Assembly: GCA_937952395.1 (NCBI GenBank)
Contig: CALFYV010000171.1
Span: forward strand, 1-5,214
Length of the DNA: 5,214 bases
Direction of reading: 5' to 3'
DNA from: an uncultured Bacteriovoracaceae bacterium
GTDB taxonomy: Bacteria > Bdellovibrionota > Bacteriovoracia > Bacteriovoracales > Bacteriovoracaceae
The notes under the pieces were generated by a model, which ran no database searches, was not told the origin of the DNA, and was given only the letters and a program-made list of their open reading frames with translations. Shown one piece after another: positions 1 to 4,402 of the stretch. Made by a program: the position numbers and the translations under genes. Positions within the stretch are counted from its first letter, which is position 1; every line of letters starts with the position of its first letter.

Positions 1-165
1 AATAAGGCAAAAAATTTAACAGCCAGTAGTAAATCCGATCTAACCAAGCTTAAGGCTGAGAACACTGGATTGCAGAATAAAGTTAAGCAAATGGAAAGAG
101 AGATGATAAAGGCTAAGCAAGCCATTCAAAATATGCAGAAAAAGGGCGGTAGGGGCGCCGCGTAA
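1..165 (+). CDS. C-terminal end of a coiled-coil protein (partial)
   Basis: The reading frame is open from the first base and ends at TAA 163-165, giving the last 54 residues of a protein whose start lies outside the window. The visible part is rich in Lys, Glu, Gln and Asn with spaced Leu, Val, Met and Ile (LTKLKAENTGLQNKVKQMER), a pattern typical of a helical coiled coil. It ends in a short Gly/Arg/Ala tail (KKGGRGAA). No enzyme motif or membrane segment is visible. No convincing terminator separates it from the tRNA promoter, although a T-run follows at 170-175. The family cannot be named from this fragment. That it is coding is supported by the uninterrupted frame and the amphipathic composition. 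Confidence 0.7.
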   Translation, partial: NKAKNLTASSKSDLTKLKAENTGLQNKVKQMEREMIKAKQAIQNMQKKGGRGAA

Positions 166-177
166 CCAGTTTTTTCC

Positions 178-206
178 TTGTCACATTATTTCAGCCTGAG
201 TACAAA
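178..206 (+). promoter_or_regulatory. sigma-70-type promoter of tRNA-Leu
   Basis: TTGTCA (178-183) matches the -35 consensus at five of six bases. A 17-base spacer leads to TACAAA (201-206), which matches the -10 consensus at four of six. Transcription would start near 213, about 12 bases before the mature 5' end of the tRNA, which suits a short RNase P-processed leader. The call rests on this match plus position only. Confidence 0.55.
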
Positions 207-224
207 TAAAAACCTACATTAAAT

Positions 225-307
225 GCCGCTGTGGTGGAACTGGTAGACACGCTAGACTTAGGATCTAGTGAGCAATCGTGGGGGTTCAAGTCCCTCCAGC
301 GGCACCA
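225..307 (+). tRNA. tRNA-Leu (anticodon UAG)
   Basis: The acceptor arms GCCGCTG (225-231) and CAGCGGC (297-303) pair perfectly, followed by discriminator A and an encoded CCA (305-307). The anticodon stem CTAGA/TCTAG encloses the loop CTTAGGA, whose central triplet is TAG, reading CUN leucine codons. The T arm is GGGGG-TTCAAGT-CCCTC with one G-U pair. The D arm carries the usual TGGTAGACACG of leucine tRNAs. An extended variable region between the anticodon and T stems makes this a class II tRNA, as expected for leucine. The gene stands alone with its own promoter. No tRNA fragment duplicating its 3' end is seen elsewhere in the window. Confidence 0.97.
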
Positions 308-356
308 TCTTTTAAAATTTTCGCTATACAGAGTCGTAATAAGAATCATTTTTATG

Positions 357-376
357 TTTCATAAATGAAATATTTC
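357..376 (+). repeat. nested short palindromes upstream of the ORF6N gene
   Basis: TTTCAT-AA-ATGAAA (357-370) is a 6-bp inverted repeat. It shares its right arm with GAAATATTTC (367-376), a perfect 10-base palindrome. The result is three alternating copies of the same half-site (TTTCAT, ATGAAA, ATTTCA). This could be an operator for the downstream regulator, but AT-rich intergenic DNA yields such patterns by chance. The rest of 308-413 shows no gene. Confidence 0.25.
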
Positions 377-413
377 ACAGCAAAATTAAATAACTTATTC
401 TCTTCCAAGTAGA

Positions 414-449
414 AACTCGTTATATAACTTCGTTGAGTTAAGCGGAGGT
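414..449 (+). promoter_or_regulatory. leader region of the ORF6N gene with palindrome and close Shine-Dalgarno
   Basis: GTTATATAAC (419-428) is a perfect palindrome and contains TATAAC (423-428), a five-of-six match to a -10 element. No good -35 is seen 16-18 bases upstream. AACTC (414-418) and GAGTT (435-439) can pair around it, just ahead of the Shine-Dalgarno sequence GGAGGT (444-449), which is only three bases from the ATG. A palindrome on the -10 would suit self-repression by the encoded DNA-binding protein, but that is inference. Confidence 0.3.
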
Positions 450-452
450 CGA

Positions 453-965
453 ATGGATATCCAATTAGAACAAATTCAAAATATGATTTATGTGGTTCGA
501 GGACAAAAGGTGATGCTTGATAGTGATCTTGGCCAACTTTATGGGGTAGAAACTAAAAGGCTCAATGAACAGGTCCGTAGGAACTTAGAGCGTTTTCCAG
601 AGGATTTTATGTTTCGGCTTTCTATGAGTGAATATGAAAACTTGAAGTCGCAATTTGCGACTTCAAGTTCAGATTGGGGTGGAAAACGTAAGCAACCGTC
701 TGTTTTTACAGAAAATGGCGTGGCAATGCTCTCAAGCGTTCTTAATAGCAAGCAGGCCATTCAGGTGAATATTTCAATTATGAGGATTTTTACTAAACTA
801 CGGAGTTTTCATTTACTTGAAAAGGATCTGGTACACCAAATGGATACTCTTAAGGACGGTATCAACAAAATGTTTAAACTCGTATTTGAAAGATTAGATG
901 ATCTAGAAACAGGGCTCCCAGCTTTAGCGCCACAAAGACGTAAAATAGGATTAAAAAGGAAGTAG
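453..965 (+). CDS. ORF6N-domain DNA-binding protein
   Basis: The 170-residue product carries an ORF6N domain (KilA-N/ORF6N superfamily) over about residues 10-118. The family signatures are clear: MIYVVRGQKVMLDSDLGQLYGVETKRLNEQVRRN (11-44), RFPEDFMFRL (47-56), the NLKSQFATS segment (63-71), and FTENGVAMLSSVLNSKQAIQVNISIMRIF (85-113). The C-terminal 50 residues look like a helical linker (KDLVHQMDTLKDGINKMFKLVFERLDDLE) and a basic tail (QRRKIGLKRK). Family members are found in phages, mobile elements and bacterial chromosomes and are thought to bind DNA; the target here is unknown. The start is supported by GGAGGT at 444-449, although the three-base spacing is tight. The gene follows a tRNA and may have arrived by transfer, but no integrase or attachment repeat is visible. 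The frame is complete and undamaged. Confidence 0.93.
   Translation: MDIQLEQIQNMIYVVRGQKVMLDSDLGQLYGVETKRLNEQVRRNLERFPEDFMFRLSMSEYENLKSQFATSSSDWGGKRKQPSVFTENGVAMLSSVLNSKQAIQVNISIMRIFTKLRSFHLLEKDLVHQMDTLKDGINKMFKLVFERLDDLETGLPALAPQRRKIGLKRK
639..669 (+). repeat. perfect 15-bp inverted repeat inside the ORF6N coding sequence
   Basis: The left arm AACTTGAAGTCGCAA (639-653) and right arm TTGCGACTTCAAGTT (655-669) are exact reverse complements around one central base, T654. The repeat begins on a codon boundary at Asn63 and covers the codons for NLKSQFATSS. Twin 15-bp arms are far longer than chance predicts in a gene of this size. It could form a cruciform or mRNA hairpin, or be a protein-binding or recombination site; which of these applies is unknown. 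Confidence 0.9.
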
Positions 966-982
966 CTTGATTTTAGAAGCAA

Positions 983-1141
983 TTAATCATCTAAATTGAT
1001 TTTCTTATTTTCCTTACGATTATAATCTTTTTTGCTTTTATGACTAATCGTCGGTGGGGCTGTGGGTTTACGGATTTTAAAAGCTTTTTTAAGTTTTTTT
1101 GACCATTGTCTTTTTTTTGCTTTGTTCTTACCTTTGCCCAT
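983..1141 (-). CDS. small, very basic protein of unknown function (52 aa)
   Basis: The frame from ATG (1141-1139) to TAA (985-983) encodes 52 residues. The N-terminal half is Lys-rich (MGKGKNKAKKRQWSKKLKKAF). The middle reads IRKPTAPPTISHKSKKDYNRKEN, and the end is KKINLDD. Roughly 40 percent of residues are Lys or Arg, consistent with a ribosome- or nucleic-acid-binding peptide; the ordered KPTAPPT-HKSKKDYNR stretch looks selected rather than random. I do not recognise a named family. The KSKKDYNRK part vaguely recalls tails of small ribosome-associated proteins, which is a weak resemblance only. There is no Shine-Dalgarno sequence, but TATAAT lies six bases before the ATG, so the message may be leaderless. 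The gene lies downstream of hsp20 on the same strand, past that gene's terminator, and converges with the ORF6N gene. Confidence 0.6.
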   Translation of the reverse strand: MGKGKNKAKKRQWSKKLKKAFKIRKPTAPPTISHKSKKDYNRKENKKINLDD

Positions 1142-1147
1142 AAATTT

Positions 1148-1153
1148 ATTATA
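1148..1153 (-). promoter_or_regulatory. possible -10 element of the small basic gene
   Basis: Read on the minus strand this is a perfect TATAAT. Transcription would begin about seven bases downstream, at or very near the A of the start codon at 1141. No -35 consensus is found, and the expected position falls inside the terminator stem. In AT-rich DNA a lone hexamer is weak evidence, but the lack of a Shine-Dalgarno sequence fits a leaderless start. Confidence 0.35.
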
Positions 1154-1164
1154 ACCCAAAAATA

Positions 1165-1193
1165 AAAAACCGCCCAGTTCTTGGGCGGTTTTT
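1165..1193 (-). terminator. strong intrinsic terminator of hsp20, potentially bidirectional
   Basis: AAAAACCGCCCA (1165-1176) pairs perfectly with TGGGCGGTTTTT (1182-1193) around the loop GTTCT. The GC core is flanked by A and T runs. On the minus strand the stem is followed by a T-rich tract (six T, one A, then five more T), ending hsp20 transcription 20 bases after its stop codon. On the plus strand the five terminal T bases could also stop transcripts arriving from the ORF6N gene. Confidence 0.92.
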
Positions 1194-1212
1194 CTCTAAT
1201 GCTCCAGTGGTG

Positions 1213-1647
1213 TTAATTGATAAGAATTTTTTTAGCTTCTTTTTCCTTTGGTTTTGGGATTGTAATATTAAGAACCCCGTTGTCGAAAGAAGCAGTGATG
1301 TCAGATTCACTTATTCCATCTGGGAGGGTAAAGCTTCTGGTGAATTTACCGTATCTAAGTTCACGTCTTAGAAAATTTTCATTCTCATTTTTCTCTTCAG
1401 CTTTACGCTCTGTTGAGATAGTCAAAGTATTACTTTTGACTTCTAAATGGATGTCCTTCTTGGCAACCCCTGGAACATCTAATTTTAATTCGTAGGTCTT
1501 ATCTGTTTCTTTAACATCACAAGACATGCTTACGAACTTTTCACTTACATCTCCCCAGCCTTGAAAGTTATCAAAAAGATTTGTTAACTCTTTATCAAAC
1601 TCAAAGAAAGGAGAACTTACTCTAGGTTTGGTAACTAAACTGAACAT
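1213..1647 (-). CDS. Hsp20/alpha-crystallin family small heat-shock protein
   Basis: The 144-residue product is a small heat-shock protein: an ATP-independent cytoplasmic holdase that binds unfolding proteins and passes them to DnaK or ClpB. After a roughly 40-residue N-terminal arm rich in Phe, the alpha-crystallin domain spans about residues 41-131. It shows LDVPGVAKKDIHLEV (56-70), ELRYGKFTRSFTLP (96-109) and the conserved GVLNITIPK (124-132). The C-terminal Ile-Leu-Ile (141-143) is the I-x-I motif that links dimers into oligomers. Length and motif order are normal. The start is fixed by AAGGAGGT (1660-1653), five bases before the ATG. A sigma-32-like promoter lies upstream and a strong terminator downstream, so it is probably transcribed alone and induced by heat. 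Paralogues are common, so I do not give an ibpA name. Confidence 0.97.
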   Translation of the reverse strand: MFSLVTKPRVSSPFFEFDKELTNLFDNFQGWGDVSEKFVSMSCDVKETDKTYELKLDVPGVAKKDIHLEVKSNTLTISTERKAEEKNENENFLRRELRYGKFTRSFTLPDGISESDITASFDNGVLNITIPKPKEKEAKKILIN

Positions 1648-1687
1648 AATAAACCTCCTTTACAGTTTAATATCTTTCTTAAAATAA

Positions 1688-1715
1688 AGATGGTTAGGCT
1701 TGAAAAAACGTCAAG
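1688..1715 (-). promoter_or_regulatory. sigma-32-like heat-shock promoter of hsp20
   Basis: On the minus strand CTTGACG (1715-1709) resembles the sigma-32 -35 sequence CTTGAAA, and AACCATCT (1695-1688) matches CCCCATNT at every specified base but the first two. The spacer is 13 bases. Transcription would start near 1681, giving a leader of about 34 bases. CTTGA (1699-1703) and TCAAG (1711-1715) form an inverted repeat across the -35, and ATCTTT/AAAGAT (1672-1677, 1686-1691) another across the start site; either could be an operator. No CIRCE element is present. Confidence 0.55.
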
Positions 1716-1750
1716 GGGTAAAAATAAAAAAAATGTTAAAAATTAAATAG

Positions 1751-1945
1751 TTATAGATTCACTATTTTCTTTTTAGGATATTGATCGAGTTTGGCAATTT
1801 TCTTAGTTGTTTTTTTTTCTTCTTGAGAGTTTACAAAATAATTGCCACCACAATGAACGCACTTAATGTATTCACCTTTGAAATCCTTGTGTGCTGAAAT
1901 AGGGCTGTGGCATGTCCGGCATTTTGTAATTTTTTTAAGCTTCAT
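1751..1945 (-). CDS. small zinc-ribbon protein
   Basis: The 64-residue product has two CxxC knuckles, C9-R-T-C12 and C29-V-H-C32, sixteen residues apart. This is the layout of a zinc ribbon, with a short beta-rich segment between them (ISAHKDFKGEYIKC). The C-terminal half is a Lys-rich, probably disordered tail (EEKKTTKKIAKLDQYPKKKIVNL). There is no signal peptide or membrane segment, so it should be cytoplasmic. Such proteins bind nucleic acid or act as structural adapters; the partner cannot be told from sequence. AAAGGA (1962-1957) may serve as ribosome-binding site, at a rather long distance from the ATG. The gene is divergent from flagellin and lies 103 bases upstream of hsp20, which has its own promoter. 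The two Cys pairs make a chance frame unlikely. Confidence 0.8.
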   Translation of the reverse strand: MKLKKITKCRTCHSPISAHKDFKGEYIKCVHCGGNYFVNSQEEKKTTKKIAKLDQYPKKKIVNL

Positions 1946-2067
1946 TTTATTCCAATCCTTTTACACGGGTATTAACTATTCTCGCATCTTATTTTCGTCA
2001 TAAATCTTTTTAATATGATGGTAGTTTTTTCTAGGCTAAAAAAATGAATACCTGAGCGTAAACGTAT

Positions 2068-2094
2068 TAAATAATTTTATTTTATACCCGAAAA
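2068..2094 (+). promoter_or_regulatory. candidate sigma-28 (FliA-type) promoter of the flagellin gene
   Basis: TAAATAAT (2068-2075), 11 bases, then CCCGAAAA (2087-2094) matches TAAAGTTT-N11-GCCGATAA at 11 of 16 positions with exact spacing. It would give a leader of only about 10 bases. A weaker alternative with a longer leader is TAAA (2037-2040), 15 bases, GCGTAAAC (2056-2063). Flagellins are usually sigma-28 targets, which supports looking here, but AT richness makes either match uncertain. No sigma-54 site was seen. The divergent gap 1946-2112 holds nothing else I can name. Confidence 0.4.
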
Positions 2095-2112
2095 GTTAAT
2101 GGGGAACTACAA

Positions 2113-2943
2113 ATGGGTTTTAGAATTAATACAAACACACCAGCTATAGCCGCTCAAAGAGCGCTAGGTAAGTCTTCTAAAGGTGTAGAAGATAATATCA
2201 AGCATTTGGCGACGGGTTCACGCATCGTACAAGCTAGTGATGATGCAGCTGGATTGGCCATCAGTGAAAGGATTAAATCGATTATTAAGTCATCTCAGCA
2301 GGCCAATAGAAATGCTAATGATTCTATTTCTCTAGTTCAGGTCGCTGAAGGTGGCATCAATGAAATTCAGAACATCATGACCAGGTTACGAGAGCTCTCA
2401 ATCCAGTCAGCTTCTGATACTGTTAGTCACACAGAGCGTAGCTTTACAGATATGGAATACCAGCAATTAAAAAATGAAATTCAAAGAATAGCCGAAGTCA
2501 CACGTTTTAATGGAGCCGATCTTTTAAGTGGTAAGGGTGGCCGTTTTGATTTTCAGGTGGATGTGGGAAATGGAGAAGAAGATAGGATCTCATTTAATTC
2601 ATCAGAATCTGATATGACTCTGAGTGGTTTAAATATTTCTCATCTGGGAGTGAGTGAAAAAAGTAAGGCACAAAACTCTCTTGAGACTATAGATGGCGCT
2701 ATTGAAAGAATTTCGCAACAACGTTCAAGTTTAGGTGCGATTCAGTCACGTTTAACTAGTAGTAGTAATAACTTATCTGTTTTTGAAAAAAGTCAATCTG
2801 ATGCCAATTCAAGAATTCGAGATGCGGACTTTGCCATAGAGACATCAGATAATGCCAAAAATAGCATAGTTCAGCAGGCCGGTACTAGCGTTTTATCTCA
2901 AGCAACAAATGTCAGTCAAAATGCCCTAAGATTATTAACCTAA
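2113..2943 (+). CDS. fliC: flagellin (flagellar filament subunit), compact form
   Basis: The 276-residue product is a flagellin, exported by the flagellar type III system and polymerised into the filament. The N-terminal D0/D1 region begins MGFRINTNTPAIAAQRALG and continues through HLATGSRIVQASDDAAGLAIS (31-51), IMTRLRELSIQSAS (88-101) and NEIQRIAEVTRFNG (121-134). A short linker (about 140-185) replaces the variable D2/D3 domains. The C-terminal D1/D0 contains DGAIERISQQRSSLGAIQSRL (194-214), RIRDADFAIET (234-244), and SIVQQAGTSVLSQATNVSQNALRLL near the end. Length is that of minimal flagellins. GGGGA (2101-2105) lies seven bases before the ATG. No other recognisable flagellar gene is adjacent, so it may be one of several dispersed copies. 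The RLREL segment corresponds to the region TLR5 recognises in enteric flagellins; this is only a sequence resemblance. Confidence 0.97.
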   Translation: MGFRINTNTPAIAAQRALGKSSKGVEDNIKHLATGSRIVQASDDAAGLAISERIKSIIKSSQQANRNANDSISLVQVAEGGINEIQNIMTRLRELSIQSASDTVSHTERSFTDMEYQQLKNEIQRIAEVTRFNGADLLSGKGGRFDFQVDVGNGEEDRISFNSSESDMTLSGLNISHLGVSEKSKAQNSLETIDGAIERISQQRSSLGAIQSRLTSSSNNLSVFEKSQSDANSRIRDADFAIETSDNAKNSIVQQAGTSVLSQATNVSQNALRLLT

Positions 2944-2956
2944 ACATCATTTATCT

Positions 2957-2987
2957 ACTTGAAATTTCACTCAATTTTAAGTTTTTT
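2957..2987 (+). terminator. intrinsic terminator after flagellin
   Basis: ACTTGAAATT (2957-2966) and AATTTTAAGT (2973-2982) form a 10-bp stem with one G-U pair and the loop TCACTC. The stem ends in a run of six T bases (2982-2987). It lies 13 bases after the flagellin stop. The stem is AT-rich, so efficiency may be partial and some read-through into the next gene is possible. Confidence 0.65.
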
Positions 2988-2997
2988 ATCACGATAA
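2971..2997 (+). promoter_or_regulatory. candidate sigma-28 promoter of the receiver/TPR gene
   Basis: TCAATTTT (2971-2978), 11 bases, then CACGATAA (2990-2997) matches TAAAGTTT-N11-GCCGATAA at 12 of 16 positions with exact spacing. This is a slightly better match than the one before flagellin. The end of the -10 is only seven bases from the ATG at 3005, so transcription would start at or within a base or two of the start codon. The element overlaps the 3' arm and T-tract of the flagellin terminator. Confidence 0.4.
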
Positions 2998-3004
2998 GAT
3001 ATCT

Positions 3005-4402
3005 ATGAAGGAATTCAACGCCCAGTTACCTGAAAATCATGCTATTCGCTCTTTTTTTGAGCCAAAAAAGTGTTTGATCATTTCACCTCTACAGATGATC
3101 AGAGTTATGGCCCGAAAGTTGGCAGGAAATATTGGAATTCTTCCTCATAATATTGATATGGTAAATAATTTCCCAGAAGCTCAAAAGCTTTTGAAAGAAA
3201 AGAAACATGAAATTATTTTTTCTGAATACTATCTAGGTAATCGGAATTCCCTAGATATGGTTGTGGATGCTGATGATAATGTAGAGATTGTTCAGTTTGA
3301 TGGAAAAAATAAATATGGTTTAGATTTACTTGAAATTCATAAAGAAATTTACCCCAATAGACTTAATTCAATTTTCGTTATTATTTCAGATTATAATTCT
3401 CAAAACGTTGCCTATAAGTGTTTTGAAAATGAAGTGGAGTTATTTTTAACTAAACCACTTTCTTATGAAAATTTTGAAAAAGGCTTTTTACAAACGACAG
3501 AGAAAAAACTTTACGCTGATGAAACGATGAAGGAACTAGAAAACGTAAAACTTTACATGGCCAAGGGAGAATTTTCTATGGCCCATCAAGTTTTAGATTT
3601 AATTAAGGATCATAACTTATCAAGTGCAGATCTATTTTACTATGAAGGCATGATTTATAGAAAAGAAAATAAACTTGATAATGCCATCACTGCTTTAACT
3701 AATGCTTATCAGCAGGATAATAAGCATTATTTAGCTCTATGTTTACTTTTTGATACGCTTTATGAAGCTGGTAGGTACCAAGAATCTTTTGAGTATTCTA
3801 AGGTCTTGACACAACAATTTCCTATCAATCCCTCAAGGTTGCCAACCTTGGTTAAAGTTTCTTTAGCTAATAAACAATATGAGGAAGTGGCCCATTACTG
3901 CCAAATTTTTATGGACTTAGACGACAAGGATCCAGAAATCAGCAAGCAACTATCTGCTGGACTTATCGTTAGCGGAAGAATTTTAGCAGAAGCTGGAGAG
4001 AAAGAACGAGCCATTCTCAATTTGAAAAAAGCTGCAGAGTTTTGTGAAGGAGAAAAAAGAGTTCTTATGAGTTCTCTGGAAAACATGCTTTTATTGAAAG
4101 CTCACAGCGAAATGAGAAAAGTTTTACTAAAAATTAAAGAAGACAAAAGAATGGACAATGACTATGAAGTGATGAACTTAAAGTTAATCCTTTCAGAAGA
4201 GGACTTTGGAGGCGCCTTAACCGGTGGATTAAAGATGATTAATGAAGGAGTCAAGTCCCCAGAGGTTTACGGTGTTTGTCTTGATGCTTCTATAAGCATA
4301 GGAAGAAGAAGAGATGCAATTCAAGAGATATTAGAAAATGCAATAAAAGCTTTTCCTGAACATAAAAAATTTTTTGAAGAGAAACTAAAAAATACGGCTT
4401 AG
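3005..4402 (+). CDS. atypical receiver-domain protein with TPR-like repeats
   Basis: The 465-residue product has two parts. Residues about 20-165 have the strand pattern of a response-regulator receiver: KKCLIIS (21-27), HEIIFSEYYL (68-77), SIFVIIS (122-128) and LFLTKPLS (146-153), with the conserved Ser and Lys-Pro near the end. The acidic pair after strand 1 is replaced by Ser-Pro, and the phospho-acceptor position reads Ser-Glu (E74). About 27 extra residues (79-105) follow strand 3. It is therefore probably a phosphorylation-independent pseudo-receiver. Residues about 175-460 are helical repeats of TPR type, for example FYYEGMIYRKENKLDNAITALTNAYQQD (211-238) and AGRYQESFEYSKVL (255-268), which serve protein binding. 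No DNA-binding or enzymatic output domain is present. There is no Shine-Dalgarno sequence; the start is kept because the next ATG (residue 31) would remove strand 1. It follows flagellin and may belong to the flagellar regulon. Confidence 0.85.
   Translation: MKEFNAQLPENHAIRSFFEPKKCLIISPLQMIRVMARKLAGNIGILPHNIDMVNNFPEAQKLLKEKKHEIIFSEYYLGNRNSLDMVVDADDNVEIVQFDGKNKYGLDLLEIHKEIYPNRLNSIFVIISDYNSQNVAYKCFENEVELFLTKPLSYENFEKGFLQTTEKKLYADETMKELENVKLYMAKGEFSMAHQVLDLIKDHNLSSADLFYYEGMIYRKENKLDNAITALTNAYQQDNKHYLALCLLFDTLYEAGRYQESFEYSKVLTQQFPINPSRLPTLVKVSLANKQYEEVAHYCQIFMDLDDKDPEISKQLSAGLIVSGRILAEAGEKERAILNLKKAAEFCEGEKRVLMSSLENMLLLKAHSEMRKVLLKIKEDKRMDNDYEVMNLKLILSEEDFGGALTGGLKMINEGVKSPEVYGVCLDASISIGRRRDAIQEILENAIKAFPEHKKFFEEKLKNTA
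3834..3850 (+). repeat. 8-bp inverted repeat inside the receiver/TPR gene
   Basis: CAAGGTTG (3834-3841) and CAACCTTG (3843-3850) are exact reverse complements around C3842. In a 1.4-kb gene one such short palindrome can arise by chance, and no function is suggested by its position between two helices of the repeat region. Confidence 0.5.

Noticed and set aside
145..175. GC-rich bases before a T-run as a terminator of the first gene.
   Set aside because: The possible stem GCGG/CCGC is separated from the T-run by about ten bases and lies within the coding sequence, so it does not fit the intrinsic terminator form.
539..760. A 73-codon minus-strand frame opposite the ORF6N gene.
   Set aside because: It is antisense to a well-supported domain, and its sequence shows no family signature.
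1217..1495. A 92-codon plus-strand frame opposite hsp20.
   Set aside because: It mirrors the alpha-crystallin coding sequence, has no ribosome-binding site of note, and has no recognisable motif.
2098..2107. A GGA-containing sequence (AATGGGGAAC) in the flagellin leader as a CsrA binding site.
   Set aside because: It is simply the Shine-Dalgarno region. No second GGA or hairpin-loop presentation is seen, and no CsrA or FliW gene is in the window.
2998..3012. A 15-base near-repeat (GATATCTATGAA[AG]GA) at 2998-3012 and 5194-5208, suggesting a shared start signal for two related genes.
   Set aside because: At the second location the bases fall within codons of the frame from 5119, so the similarity is probably chance.
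3895..4086. A 63-codon minus-strand frame inside the receiver/TPR gene.
   Set aside because: It is a shadow of the helical repeat coding region with no independent support.
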